Part shown: piece after piece, positions 48,397 to 57,441 of the stretch
How the letters are laid out: every line of letters begins with the position of its first letter
How positions within the stretch are numbered: position 1 is the stretch's first letter
Assembly (NCBI RefSeq): GCF_007680845.1
Contig: NZ_VEIY01000005.1
Span: forward strand, 124,001-188,000
DNA from: Curtobacterium pusillum
GTDB lineage: Bacteria; Actinomycetota; Actinomycetes; Actinomycetales; Microbacteriaceae
DNA: 64,000 bases
Direction: 5' to 3'
Made by a program: the position numbers and the translations under genes
Notes under the pieces: model-generated
What the model was told of the DNA's origin: nothing
Database searches by the model: none
Seen by the model: the letters and a program-made list of their open reading frames with translations, nothing else

Positions 48397-49170
48397 TCAC
48401 GCGATGCGCTTGAACGCCTTGTCGACGTAGCGGTCGACCGTCGCGCGCGCTTCGCGCGCGTACCGGTCGATGGTGGCGGTGCGCTCCGGATCCGGTGCGT
48501 ACGCACGGCCGAGCCGGGCGGTGGCCGCGGCGAGGACACCGTCGGTGAGCTGCGGGTTGAGCGGCAGGATCGGGCCCTGGGTGTGCGTGCCGAAGGAGTT
48601 CCCGGCGATCGCGCCCTCGACCGGGGAGCCGGCCTGGTTGCCGCCGCCGGAGACGACGTCGGCGAACGGTCGGACACCGGCGCCGAGTTCGATCTTCGTG
48701 GCGTGGTCCTCGAAGCCGGCGAGCCGGGTCGGAGCACCGGGCAGGAGCGGGTAGGCCGTGTCGAGCACGAAGTAGTTCACCCGCCGTTCGGCTCCGCGGA
48801 TCGCCCGCGCGTCGAAGACCCCGAAACCGGTGACCGCTGCGCCATCGGTGGGCACGACCTCGTTCGCGGCGAGGTCGAACCCGCCGCCGACCGCGACGAC
48901 CGGCACACCCGCGGCAGCGAACTCGCGCAGCGGCGAACCGATCCGGGTGACGTCGGCACCGAGGGACCGCATGGCGCTGAGCGGACCGTTGCCGATCACG
49001 ACGATGTCCGCCGTCTCGGGCAGTGCGTCGCCCGGGGCGTACTCGAGCACCTCGGTGTCGATGTCCGCCGCGGCAGCACGGCGCACCAGCGCTGCGACGT
49101 TGCCGCGGTCGCCCGAGACACCCATCTGGCGGGGGTAGACGTGCAGGATGGTCAGCCGGTCGGCCGTCAT
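48397..49170 (-). CDS. gatD: GatD-like lipid II amidotransferase subunit lacking the catalytic Cys and His
   Basis: GatD normally hydrolyses glutamine and feeds ammonia to MurT, which amidates the D-Glu alpha-carboxyl of lipid II. The 257-residue protein clearly belongs to this family (LTILHVYPRQMGVSGDRGNV at the start, FGVFDARAI in the middle and GPILPLNPQLTDGVL near the end). The nucleophile position, Cys in the CGGYQ motif of Staphylococcus aureus GatD, is Gly95 here (AVGGGFDLAAN). The catalytic His in GTYLHGP is Gln198 (GTHTQGP). The protein contains no cysteine at all. It should not be a glutaminase and may act as a structural or binding subunit. Its ATG overlaps the murT stop. Confidence 0.85.
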   Translation of the reverse strand: MTADRLTILHVYPRQMGVSGDRGNVAALVRRAAAADIDTEVLEYAPGDALPETADIVVIGNGPLSAMRSLGADVTRIGSPLREFAAAGVPVVAVGGGFDLAANEVVPTDGAAVTGFGVFDARAIRGAERRVNYFVLDTAYPLLPGAPTRLAGFEDHATKIELGAGVRPFADVVSGGGNQAGSPVEGAIAGNSFGTHTQGPILPLNPQLTDGVLAAATARLGRAYAPDPERTATIDRYAREARATVDRYVDKAFKRIA

Positions 49171-50426
49171 GCGGTCTTCTCCATGTCCGGGTGGCCGAGG
49201 GCCTTCCGGGCGATCATCATGATCTCGTAGTTGACGATGAAGTTCTTCGTGCCGCTGGTCGTGGCGCCGAGCTGCTCCATGTGCTTGATCGCCGCTTCGA
49301 CGTCGGGCTCGACGCGCCCGATGCGGACACCGGCGTGCTCGAGCGCGATCGCGATCTGCCACGCCTTGTCGCCGGACACCACGTCGACGTGGTCGAGCCG
49401 CGAGAAGTCGATGTCGTAGATCCACGAGATGTCCGGCGTGCCCTCGTCGATCGCCATGAGGACCTGCTCGGGGCGGTCCGGCAGGGCGTCGAGGTTGAGC
49501 TGGAGGCTCGCGGCGTTCTTGAACATCGTGAACTCGGCGGACTCGCCCGCGATCGGCAGTCGCTCACCGCGGCCGTACGCCGGCTTCATGGTGCCGAAGG
49601 CCGTGGTCACGGCATCCGCGCGGAACTGCGTGCCGAGCGCGGCACTCGCGGTCGCGGTGGCCGCGGCGGCGTCCACGGCGTAGTGCAGGCCGCGTGCGGG
49701 GAGCCGGACGGGGATGTCGGTGCCGTCGAACCGGATCGTCGCGCCGTCGCCGGTGTGGGCGGTGACCTCGGCGTCGGCCACGTTCGGCTGGGCGTCCTGA
49801 CGGTCGAAGTCGTCCGCGTTCTGCAGGCCGTTCGGCGCCGCGGCGACGACCTCGGCGCTCGCACCGAAGCGGAGCACCCGCTGCCCGTCGACGCTCGTGT
49901 ACGCGTCGAGGAACTGGTCGTCGCGGTTCGTGATGACGTTCCGGGACGACAGCGCTGCGGTGTCGAGCATCATGTCGGCGACGCGCTCGGTCTCGAAGAA
50001 GCGGTACAGCTGGTCGACCTGCACGTTGAGCATCGTCACCGTGGAGGGCGACAGGATGCCGGCGAGCTCCACCGCGAAGGCCTCGTCGACCTCGAGGATG
50101 CCGATGTCCGCCTTGAGCTTGCCGGTGAGCGAGACCTCGGACAGCAGCGCGGAGGCGATGCCCTGCGGCAGGTTCGCGCCGGACGGGTTCGTGAAGACCC
50201 GGAGCCCGTGCGCCCGCACGATGTCCGAGATCATGTGGGTCGTCGTCGACTTGCCGTTCGAGCCGAGCACGAAGACGACGCCGTTCGGGAACTGCTTCGT
50301 CACGTGCTGCAGGAACCCCGGCACGAGCTTCAGGACGATGTACCCCGGGTAGGCGGATCCCCCGCCCCGCGCTCTGGCGAGGGCTCGGAGGATCCGCCCG
50401 ACGAGGATCGGGATGATGAAGCGCAT
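49167..50426 (-). CDS. murT: MurT-like Mur ligase (lipid II ligase subunit), no zinc ribbon
   Basis: MurT is the ATP-dependent ligase partner of GatD, activating the D-Glu alpha-carboxyl of the lipid II stem peptide. The 419-residue protein has a hydrophobic N-terminus, the ATP loop VFVLGSNGKSTTTHMISDIV (residues 51-70), the Mur-type LEVDEAF, and the C-terminal DUF1727 motif MAIDEGTPDISWIYDIDF. Characterised MurT proteins carry a four-cysteine zinc ribbon inserted in the middle domain. This one has no cysteine, and the corresponding stretch (about residues 185-225) is an Ala/Asp-rich linker. It starts 6 bases after rpoD and overlaps gatD, so all three are co-expressed. Confidence 0.85.
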   Translation of the reverse strand: MRFIIPILVGRILRALARARGGGSAYPGYIVLKLVPGFLQHVTKQFPNGVVFVLGSNGKSTTTHMISDIVRAHGLRVFTNPSGANLPQGIASALLSEVSLTGKLKADIGILEVDEAFAVELAGILSPSTVTMLNVQVDQLYRFFETERVADMMLDTAALSSRNVITNRDDQFLDAYTSVDGQRVLRFGASAEVVAAAPNGLQNADDFDRQDAQPNVADAEVTAHTGDGATIRFDGTDIPVRLPARGLHYAVDAAAATATASAALGTQFRADAVTTAFGTMKPAYGRGERLPIAGESAEFTMFKNAASLQLNLDALPDRPEQVLMAIDEGTPDISWIYDIDFSRLDHVDVVSGDKAWQIAIALEHAGVRIGRVEPDVEAAIKHMEQLGATTSGTKNFIVNYEIMMIARKALGHPDMEKTA

Positions 50427-50432
50427 GCCGGC

Positions 50433-51728
50433 TTACTCGAGGTAGTCGCGCAGCGACTGCGACCGCGACGGGTGGCGGAGCTTCGCCATCGTCTTGGACT
50501 CGATCTGACGGATCCGCTCGCGCGTCACGCCGAACGTGTCGCCGATCTGGTCGAGGGTCTTCGGCTGGCCGTCGCCGAGGCCGAAGCGCATGCGGATCAC
50601 GCCCGCCTCGCGCTCGGACAGGGAGTCGAGCAGGCTCTCGAGCTGCTTCTGCAGCATCGTGAACCCGACCGCGTCGGCCGGCACGACCGCTTCGGTGTCC
50701 TCGATCAGGTCGCCGAACTCCGAGTCGCCGTCCTCGCCCAGGGGCGTGTGGAGCGAGATGGGCTCGCGGCCGTACTTCTGCACCTCGACGACCTTCTCCG
50801 GGGTCATGTCGAGTTCGCGGGCGAGCTCTTCCGGAGTGGGTTCGCGACCGAGGTCCTGCAGCATCTGGCGCTGCACGCGGGCGAGCTTGTTGATGACCTC
50901 GACCATGTGGACCGGGATGCGGATGGTGCGCGCCTGGTCGGCCATGGCACGGGTGATCGCCTGACGGATCCACCAGGTGGCGTACGTCGAGAACTTGAAG
51001 CCCTTGGTGTAGTCGAACTTCTCGACCGCACGGATGAGGCCGAGGTTGCCTTCCTGGATGAGGTCCAGGAACTGCATGCCACGACCCGTGTAGCGCTTCG
51101 CGAGCGAGACGACCAGGCGGAGGTTCGCGCCGAGCAGGTGCGACTTCGCGCGCTGTCCGTCACGGGCGACCCAGCGGAGCTCGCGCTCTTCGGGCTTCGA
51201 CAGGCCGGTCGAGTGCTGCAGCTTGTCCTCGGCGAACAGGCCGGCCTCGATGCGCATCGCGAGCTCGACCTCCTGCTCGGCGTTGAGGAGGGCGACCTTG
51301 CCGATCTGCTTGAGGTAGTCCTTCACCGGGTCGGCCGTGGCGCCGGTGATGGTGGTCGAGTAGACCGGGGCCTCGTCGTCGTCGGACTGCGAGATGACGA
51401 GCGCGCCCGCGGCGACCGCTGCTGCCGCGTCGGGCTTGGCGTCCTTGTCGTCCGCTTCGCCCTCGGCGTCGGTCTCGGTGTCGTCGGCAGCGTCGACGTC
51501 GGTCTCGGCGACCGGGGTCTCCTCGTCGACGTCGTCGTCGTCGGACTGCTTCTTCGCCTTCGGAGCGGCCTTCTTCGGGGCGGCCTTCTTGGCGGTGGTC
51601 TTGGTGGCGCGCTTCTTCGGCGCGGCCGTCTCGTCGGCGGCAGCGGCGGCGTCCGCCGTCGTGCCGTCGGGCGCGGTCTCGTTCGCGGTGTCCTTGGTGG
51701 GATCGATCGTCGTGCTCCGGGCAGCCAT
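50433..51728 (-). CDS. rpoD: Primary RNA polymerase sigma factor (RpoD/SigA)
   Basis: This is the housekeeping sigma-70 factor. The 431-residue protein has region 1.2 ([20 protein letters not shown]), region 2 with [20 protein letters not shown] and [20 protein letters not shown], region 3 ([20 protein letters not shown]) and region 4 ending in [20 protein letters not shown]. The first 130 residues are an Ala/Lys-rich then acidic low-complexity tail, usual for actinobacterial SigA. ATG 51728 follows AGAGAGGTGATCGC. An 18-codon longer reading lacks a ribosome binding site. murT starts 6 bases after its stop. Confidence 0.95.
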   Translation of the reverse strand: MAARSTTIDPTKDTANETAPDGTTADAAAAADETAAPKKRATKTTAKKAAPKKAAPKAKKQSDDDDVDEETPVAETDVDAADDTETDAEGEADDKDAKPDAAAAVAAGALVISQSDDDEAPVYSTTITGATADPVKDYLKQIGKVALLNAEQEVELAMRIEAGLFAEDKLQHSTGLSKPEERELRWVARDGQRAKSHLLGANLRLVVSLAKRYTGRGMQFLDLIQEGNLGLIRAVEKFDYTKGFKFSTYATWWIRQAITRAMADQARTIRIPVHMVEVINKLARVQRQMLQDLGREPTPEELARELDMTPEKVVEVQKYGREPISLHTPLGEDGDSEFGDLIEDTEAVVPADAVGFTMLQKQLESLLDSLSEREAGVIRMRFGLGDGQPKTLDQIGDTFGVTRERIRQIESKTMAKLRHPSRSQSLRDYLE

Positions 51729-51918
51729 GCGATCACCTCTCTCGTCGTGCCACGTTCGTGGGGTCGTGGCCTCCCTCGCCACCCAGGGCCTGCGCCGCGT
51801 TCACACGCGTCTCCAGGTCCACCTTCCGGGCAGCACGAGGACCCATGTCAAGTCCCCCGGATTCGGCGGCGCACGGGTGTGTGCCGGAACGCGGGAGTCC
51901 CGAAAGGGTCCGGGTTCA

Positions 51919-53238
51919 TTATTGCACGCTCCGCTTCCGCAGGCGTGCAACCAGTGCAACCCAGAGCGGCCCCAGCCGTATTCCGTCCTGGGCGTGCAGC
52001 ACGCGGCGTGTCCGGCGCCGAGCGTGCAGCAGCATCACCACGCCGATCCCCACCACGACGTACTGCACGGTGAGGGCCAGCCGGAAGTTCGCCCACGCGA
52101 AGACGGTCTGCCCGGTCGCCTGCGCGGCGAGGTCGAGGATCGTCCCGATGAGGAACATCATCACGAACGCCGCGAGGAACCCGCCGACGTTCACCACGCC
52201 GTTCGCCGAGCCGAGCGACCCGACCGGGTTGAACGAGCGGGCGAAGTCGAACCCGATGAGGGACCCCGGTCCACCGATGCCCATGACGACCACCAGGACC
52301 AGGAGCAGCCAGGTCGGTGGGTGCCCGGGCCAGAGCAGGATCGCGGTCCACACCACGGCGAGGGCGAACACGATGCCGAGCACCAGGTTCGAGCGACGCA
52401 GCGGGAACCGGGCGCACAGCACGCCGAGGACGGGACCGGCCACGAAGCCGGTGACCACGATGACGGTGAGGAAGCCGGCCGCCTCGGACGGGGAGTAGCC
52501 GAGCCCGCGGAGCATCGGGACGCCCCAGAGCAGCGAGAACACGGTGCCGGAGGACTGCGTCACGTAGTGCGACCAGAAGCCGAGCTGCGTGCCGGGACGG
52601 CGGAGCGCGTGCCCGAACGTGTGGAACGCGCCGCGCCAGGAGTGCGGGAGCGGGATCGTGTCGGTCCGGACCGGGACGGGCCCGTTCCGGACGAAGACGG
52701 ACGCGAGCACCAGCCCCACCGCGCTGGCCGCCGCCGCGACGCCGAACGCCGGCGTCCACCCCGCACCGTGCAGCAGGACGGCGAACGGGAAGGCCGAGAG
52801 GATCTGGCCGACCTGCCCGAGGTTCCCCGTCCACTGCGAGATCTGCGGCAGGATCGGCCCGCTGAACCACATCGGCACGAGCCGGATCACCGAGATGAAG
52901 GTCATCGCGTCGCCGGCTCCGACGAGCACGCGCCCCGCGATCGCCGGCCCGATGGTCGGCGAGACCGCGACGACGGCCTGGCCGACCACCAGGAGCGCGG
53001 CGCCGAGCAGGACGAGCTTGCGGGGGCCGACCCGGTCGAGGGCGATGCCGACCGGGATCTGGAGCCCCGCGTAGACGGCGATCTGCACGACCGCGAGCGT
53101 CGAGAGGACGGCCGCCGACACCGCGAAGCGGTCCTGCGCGTCGACGCCGGACACCCCGAGCGAGGACCGCTGCACGACCGCGAGGACGTACGCGAGCACC
53201 GCGACGCCCCACACGAGGAAGGCGCGGCGGGAGTTCAC
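51919..53238 (-). CDS. Major facilitator superfamily transporter
   Basis: This 439-residue membrane protein has about 12 hydrophobic segments. It has an MFS-type loop 2-3 motif (GIALDRVGPRKLVLLGAALL), an early VLAVVQRSSLGVSGVDAQDR segment and GAGDAMTFISVIRLVPMWF in helix 4-5. The overall pattern resembles sugar-phosphate or drug-type MFS carriers, but the substrate cannot be deduced. GTG 53238 begins MNSRRAFLVWGVAVLAYVLA. It is upstream of rpoD on the same strand, 190 bases apart, and is probably independent. Confidence 0.88.
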   Translation of the reverse strand: MNSRRAFLVWGVAVLAYVLAVVQRSSLGVSGVDAQDRFAVSAAVLSTLAVVQIAVYAGLQIPVGIALDRVGPRKLVLLGAALLVVGQAVVAVSPTIGPAIAGRVLVGAGDAMTFISVIRLVPMWFSGPILPQISQWTGNLGQVGQILSAFPFAVLLHGAGWTPAFGVAAAASAVGLVLASVFVRNGPVPVRTDTIPLPHSWRGAFHTFGHALRRPGTQLGFWSHYVTQSSGTVFSLLWGVPMLRGLGYSPSEAAGFLTVIVVTGFVAGPVLGVLCARFPLRRSNLVLGIVFALAVVWTAILLWPGHPPTWLLLVLVVVMGIGGPGSLIGFDFARSFNPVGSLGSANGVVNVGGFLAAFVMMFLIGTILDLAAQATGQTVFAWANFRLALTVQYVVVGIGVVMLLHARRRTRRVLHAQDGIRLGPLWVALVARLRKRSVQ

Positions 53239-53315
53239 CGGACCAGGCTAGCGGGGGCGGCCCCGCCGCCAGGACGCCCTGTGGAGAACGCGGGATCCTT
53301 GCGTGCGGTGGGTCG

Positions 53316-53351
53316 CGCCTCCAGGCGGTCACCGTGCCGGACGGGAGGCGC
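53316..53351. repeat. Family 2 half-sites in reversed order
   Basis: gcgcctccaggcg and gacgggaggcgc face each other as an imperfect inverted repeat, but with the arms in the opposite order from the other family 2 copies. A further ggaggcgcggtgcgg run follows. It lies between the PAC2 gene 3' end and the MFS gene start, both on the minus strand. Confidence 0.5.
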
Positions 53352-53377
53352 GGTGCGGCCCCGCCACGCGTGTCCGG

Positions 53378-54310
53378 TCAGTCGGAGGTCGCGTCGCCGT
53401 CGGACCGGCGGTCCGCCAGGAACCGCTCGAGCTCCGCCGCGATCGCGTCGGCGGTCGGCACCTGGCCGTCGACGCCCGTCAGGGGCGACCCGATCGGGTT
53501 GCCCGCCATGTACGTGTCGTGACGGTCCTCGAGCACCGACACGAGCCGCTGCAGTTCCTCGTTGCCGGCGACCTGCTCGTCGACGCGGGTGCGGAACTCG
53601 CGCCCCTCTTCGCGGAGCTCGTCCGAGGGGAAGATGAGGCCCGTCGCCGAGGAGATGCCGGAGAGCGCGGCGACCGCGGCGTCCGGGAACTCGGTGTCGG
53701 ACAGGTAGTGCGGCACGAGGAGGACGAGACCGGTGACCTGCTGCCCGAGCTCCGACAGTCGGTGCTCGACGAGGTGCAGGACGTTCGCCGGCGCCTGGGT
53801 CTCGGGCTTCCACACGCTCATCTGCTCGACCAGGTCGGCGCGCGTGCCGGAGACGGTGAGGCTGATCGGGCGGGTGTGCGGGACCGGCATCGGGATCGAC
53901 TGCACCCACGTCGTGTCCGCGACCCGCAGGTCGGCGGCGAGGTCGGTCACCGCACGGACGAAGCGGTTCCACTGGAAGTCCGGCTCGTAGCCGGAGAGGA
54001 AGAGGAACGGCTGGCCGATCTCGTCGCGGACGAGGTGCAGCCGGAGCCGGGGCGGCTCGACGGCAGCGATGTGGTCGTGCTCGAAGGTGATCACCGGACG
54101 ACGGGCGCGCCAGTCGAGCAGGACGTCCGGGTCGAACTCGGCGACGAGTTCGGTCTCGAGGTCCTCGAGGACGGCGGTCGTCACCTGCGCCACGGCCGAT
54201 CCGGCGTCGGCGAAGCCGGTCAGTCCGGCGACCAGGTGCAGCCCCTCGGGCACGGTCGGCGCGTCCTCGGCGAAGGTGTAGAGCTCCTCGGGGTGGTTCA
54301 CCGTCCCCAT
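53378..54310 (-). CDS. PAC2 family protein (proteasome assembly chaperone-like)
   Basis: This 310-residue cytosolic protein belongs to the PAC2/DUF75 family widespread in actinobacteria. The N-terminal segment VPEGLHLVAGLTGFADAGSA matches the family's conserved glycine-rich beginning. LVPHYLSDTEFPDAAVAALS and GIPSATG-like GISSATGLIFPSDEL follow. The function in bacteria without a proteasome is unknown. It diverges from pepA, 75 bases away, and is followed by family 2 repeat fragments. Confidence 0.88.
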   Translation of the reverse strand: MGTVNHPEELYTFAEDAPTVPEGLHLVAGLTGFADAGSAVAQVTTAVLEDLETELVAEFDPDVLLDWRARRPVITFEHDHIAAVEPPRLRLHLVRDEIGQPFLFLSGYEPDFQWNRFVRAVTDLAADLRVADTTWVQSIPMPVPHTRPISLTVSGTRADLVEQMSVWKPETQAPANVLHLVEHRLSELGQQVTGLVLLVPHYLSDTEFPDAAVAALSGISSATGLIFPSDELREEGREFRTRVDEQVAGNEELQRLVSVLEDRHDTYMAGNPIGSPLTGVDGQVPTADAIAAELERFLADRRSDGDATSD

Positions 54311-54385
54311 GCTAGGCGGGCCGTCACGGTCCCCCGTGCGCGGCGGCCACGCCGACAGCGAACACCTGCTGGATAGGGTTGGCGC

Positions 54386-55864
54386 ATGGTCCGACCGACG
54401 CTCTCCACCGACTCATCCGCTCCTTCCTCGATCGCCGCCGACGTCCTCGTCGTCGGGGTCCGTCCCGGGACGGACGGTGCGCCGGCGCGGGTGGTCCCGG
54501 GCGCCGTGGGACCGGTCGACGCGCTCGCGGACCTCGACCTCGCGTCGATCGGTGTCACCGGCGCGAAGGACCAGCTGGTCCGCCTGCCGGGCACCGGCGT
54601 CGCCGCGGACGGGATCGCCCTCATCGGTCTCGGCACCGCCACCGGCCCCGCCGCGATCCGCTCGGCGGCGGGCAGCGCCGTCCGACAGCTGCCGACGGTC
54701 TCCTCGATCGCGCTCGCGCTCCCCACCGACTCGGACGAGCTCGTCGACGCCGCGCTCGAGGGTGCCGCGCTCGGCGCGTACTCCTTCACCCGCCACAAGG
54801 GCGCCGGGACCACCGGCCCGACCCGCGGCGACCAGCAGATCACCGTCGTCGCCCCGTCCGCCGCCACCGACGCCACGGTGCGGCCGGCGATCGTGGCCGA
54901 CGCCGCGACGCTCGTGCGCGACCTCGTGAACACCGCGGCGGGCGACCTCGGCCCGTCCGACGTCGCCGACGTGGCCAGCGCGGTCGCCGAGGGCCTGCCG
55001 CTGACCGTCGAGGTGCTCGACGAGACCGCACTCGAGGAGCAGGGGTTCGGCGGGATCCTCGGGGTCGGCGTCGGCTCCGTGCGCCCGCCGCGGCTCGTCG
55101 TCGTCCGCTACTCGCCGGAGGGGGCGACCAAGCACCTCGCCCTCGTCGGCAAGGGCATCACGTTCGACTCCGGCGGGCTCTCGCTGAAGCCGGCCGGCTC
55201 GATGCTCGGCATGAAGACCGACATGACCGGGGCCGCGACCGTCCTCGCCGCGACCGTGGCCGCTGCCCGACTCGGGCTCGACGTCCGGGTCACCGCGTGG
55301 CTGTGCCTGGCCGAGAACATGCCGTCCGGCTCTGCGACCCGTCCGGGCGACGTCCTCACGCTGAAGAACGGCAAGACCGTCGAGGTCACGAACACCGATG
55401 CCGAGGGACGACTCGTCCTCGGCGACGGCATGGCCGCGGCGTCGCTCGAGCAGCCCGACGCGATCGTCGACGTCGCCACCCTGACCGGCGCGCAGGTCGT
55501 CGCGCTCGGTGACCGGACGACCGGCCTGATGGGCAGCGACGACCTCGTCGCGCAGGTCCGGGCCGTCGCCGAGCGCGTCGCGGAGCCGATCTGGCCGATG
55601 CCGCTCCCCGAGGAGCTCGACGCACGGCTCGCCAGCGAGGTCGCCGACATGGTCAACGCCACCGTCGGCAACCCCGCCGGCGGCATGCTGCTCGCGGGCA
55701 AGTTCCTCGAGCGCTTCGTCGGCGAGGGCATCCCGTGGGCGCACCTCGACATCGCCGGCCCGTCGGAGAACAAGGGCGGCGGGTACGGGTGGCTCGGCAA
55801 GGGCGCGACCGGTGTGATGGTCCGGACGCTCATCTCGCTCGCAGAAGAGCTCCAGGCCAAGTAG
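54386..55864 (+). CDS. pepA: Leucyl aminopeptidase (M17)
   Basis: This cytosolic zinc-dependent aminopeptidase removes N-terminal residues from peptides. The 492-residue protein has the M17 metal-binding segments: VGKGITFDSGGLSLKPAGSM with Lys and Asp ligands, MKTDMTGAATVL, and the signature NTDAEGRLVLGDGM. It also has a C-terminal NPAGGMLLAGKFLERFV and PWAHLDIAG. ATG 54386 begins the protein, although only a weak Shine-Dalgarno is seen. lpdA follows after about 150 bases, so the two may be separate transcripts. Confidence 0.94.
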   Translation: MVRPTLSTDSSAPSSIAADVLVVGVRPGTDGAPARVVPGAVGPVDALADLDLASIGVTGAKDQLVRLPGTGVAADGIALIGLGTATGPAAIRSAAGSAVRQLPTVSSIALALPTDSDELVDAALEGAALGAYSFTRHKGAGTTGPTRGDQQITVVAPSAATDATVRPAIVADAATLVRDLVNTAAGDLGPSDVADVASAVAEGLPLTVEVLDETALEEQGFGGILGVGVGSVRPPRLVVVRYSPEGATKHLALVGKGITFDSGGLSLKPAGSMLGMKTDMTGAATVLAATVAAARLGLDVRVTAWLCLAENMPSGSATRPGDVLTLKNGKTVEVTNTDAEGRLVLGDGMAAASLEQPDAIVDVATLTGAQVVALGDRTTGLMGSDDLVAQVRAVAERVAEPIWPMPLPEELDARLASEVADMVNATVGNPAGGMLLAGKFLERFVGEGIPWAHLDIAGPSENKGGGYGWLGKGATGVMVRTLISLAEELQAK

Positions 55865-56018
55865 TAGGTTTGGTTCCGGTGGGGCAGCACGCTCGGCGTG
55901 CCCCCGCCGGAAACCAACGGGACGGGACCGGAACCACGCGGTCCGACCGTCGGACGCCGCCACCGCGGTGTCCACCGGGGTCCGATCGACCCCGACACGC
56001 ACGAGGGAGTTGCACCAG

Positions 56019-57392
56019 GTGACGGAACAGACTTACGACGTCGTGGTCCTCGGTGGCGGCAGTGGTGGGTACGCCGCTGCGCTCCGGGCCGCCGAGCTCG
56101 GGATGAGCGTCGCGCTCATCGAGGGAGACAAGCTCGGGGGGACGTGTCTGCACCGCGGCTGCATCCCGACGAAGGCGCTGCTGCACGCGGCCGAGATCGC
56201 CGACGGCACCCGCGACGCCGAGAAGTACGGCGTCATCGCCGAGTTCGCCGGCGTCGAGGTCCCGAAGGTCATCGAGTACCAGCAGGGCGTCATCAACTCG
56301 AAGTACAAGGGTCTCCAGGGCCTCATCAAGGCGCGCGGGATCACCGTCGTCGAGGGCTGGGGTCGACTCACCTCGTCGAACACCGTGCAGGTCGGCGACC
56401 AGACCGTCACGGGCAAGAACATCGTCCTCGCGACCGGGTCCTACTCGAAGTCCCTGCCCGGGCTCGAGATCGGCGGACGCGTGATCACGTCCGAGACCGC
56501 CCTCCGCATGGACTACGTCCCGAACAAGGTCGTCATCCTCGGCGGTGGCGTCATCGGCGTCGAGTTCGCCAGTGTCTGGAAGTCCTTCGGTGCCGAGGTC
56601 ACGATCGTCGAGGCGCTCCCCCACCTCGTCCCCGCCGAGGACGAGTCGATGTCGAAGCAGCTGGAGCGTGCGTTCCGCAAGCGCGGCATCGAGTTCTCGC
56701 TGGGCGTCCGGTTCCAGGGCGTCGAGCAGCACGAGAACGGCGTCGTCGTCACGCTCGAGGACGGCAAGACCTTCGACGGGGACATCCTCCTCGTCGCGGT
56801 CGGCCGTGGCCCCGTGACGCAGAACGTCGGCTACGACGAGGTCGGCGTGACGATGGACCGCGGGTTCGTCACCACGAACGAGCGCCTCGCCACGAACATC
56901 CCCGGCGTCTACGCCGTCGGCGACATCGTCCCCGGCCTGCAGCTCGCGCACCGCGGCTTCCAGCAGGGCATCTTCGTCGCCGAGGAGATCGCCGGGCTGA
57001 ACCCGGTGGTCATCGAGGACAAGAACATCCCGAAGATCACGTACTCCGACCCCGAGGTCGCGTCCGTGGGGCTCTCGCAGGCCAAGGCCGAGGAGCAGTA
57101 CGGTGCCGACAAGGTGGACTCCTACGAGTACAACCTGGCCGGCAACGGCCGCAGCCACATCATCGGCACCTCCGGTTCGGTGAAGGTCGTCCGCGTCGTC
57201 GACGGTCCCGTCGTCGGTGTGAGCATGATCGGCGCCCGGGTCGGCGAGCTCATCGGTGAAGCGCAGCTCGCCGTGAACTGGGAGGCGTACCCGGAGGACG
57301 TCGCCCCGCTCGTCCACGCGCACCCGACGCAGAACGAGGCGCTCGGCGAGGCGTTCCTGCACCTCGCGGGCAAGCCGCTGCACGCCCTGTGA
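56019..57392 (+). CDS. lpdA: Dihydrolipoyl dehydrogenase
   Basis: This is the E3 component of 2-oxoacid dehydrogenase complexes, which reoxidises dihydrolipoyl groups with FAD and NAD+. The 457-residue protein has the FAD loop VVVLGGGSGGYAAALRAAEL, the redox disulfide in GGTCLHRGCIPTKALLHAAE, an NAD-binding VVILGGGVIGVEFASVWKSF, and the C-terminal His-Glu pair in HAHPTQNEALGEAFL. GTG 56019 is preceded by GGGAG at 9 bases. sucB follows after about 50 bases, so E3 and E2 are probably one operon. Confidence 0.95.
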   Translation: MTEQTYDVVVLGGGSGGYAAALRAAELGMSVALIEGDKLGGTCLHRGCIPTKALLHAAEIADGTRDAEKYGVIAEFAGVEVPKVIEYQQGVINSKYKGLQGLIKARGITVVEGWGRLTSSNTVQVGDQTVTGKNIVLATGSYSKSLPGLEIGGRVITSETALRMDYVPNKVVILGGGVIGVEFASVWKSFGAEVTIVEALPHLVPAEDESMSKQLERAFRKRGIEFSLGVRFQGVEQHENGVVVTLEDGKTFDGDILLVAVGRGPVTQNVGYDEVGVTMDRGFVTTNERLATNIPGVYAVGDIVPGLQLAHRGFQQGIFVAEEIAGLNPVVIEDKNIPKITYSDPEVASVGLSQAKAEEQYGADKVDSYEYNLAGNGRSHIIGTSGSVKVVRVVDGPVVGVSMIGARVGELIGEAQLAVNWEAYPEDVAPLVHAHPTQNEALGEAFLHLAGKPLHAL

Positions 57393-57441
57393 ACACCATG
57401 ACCACCACCACGAACCACCCCTGCGAAGAGGAGTCCACCCG

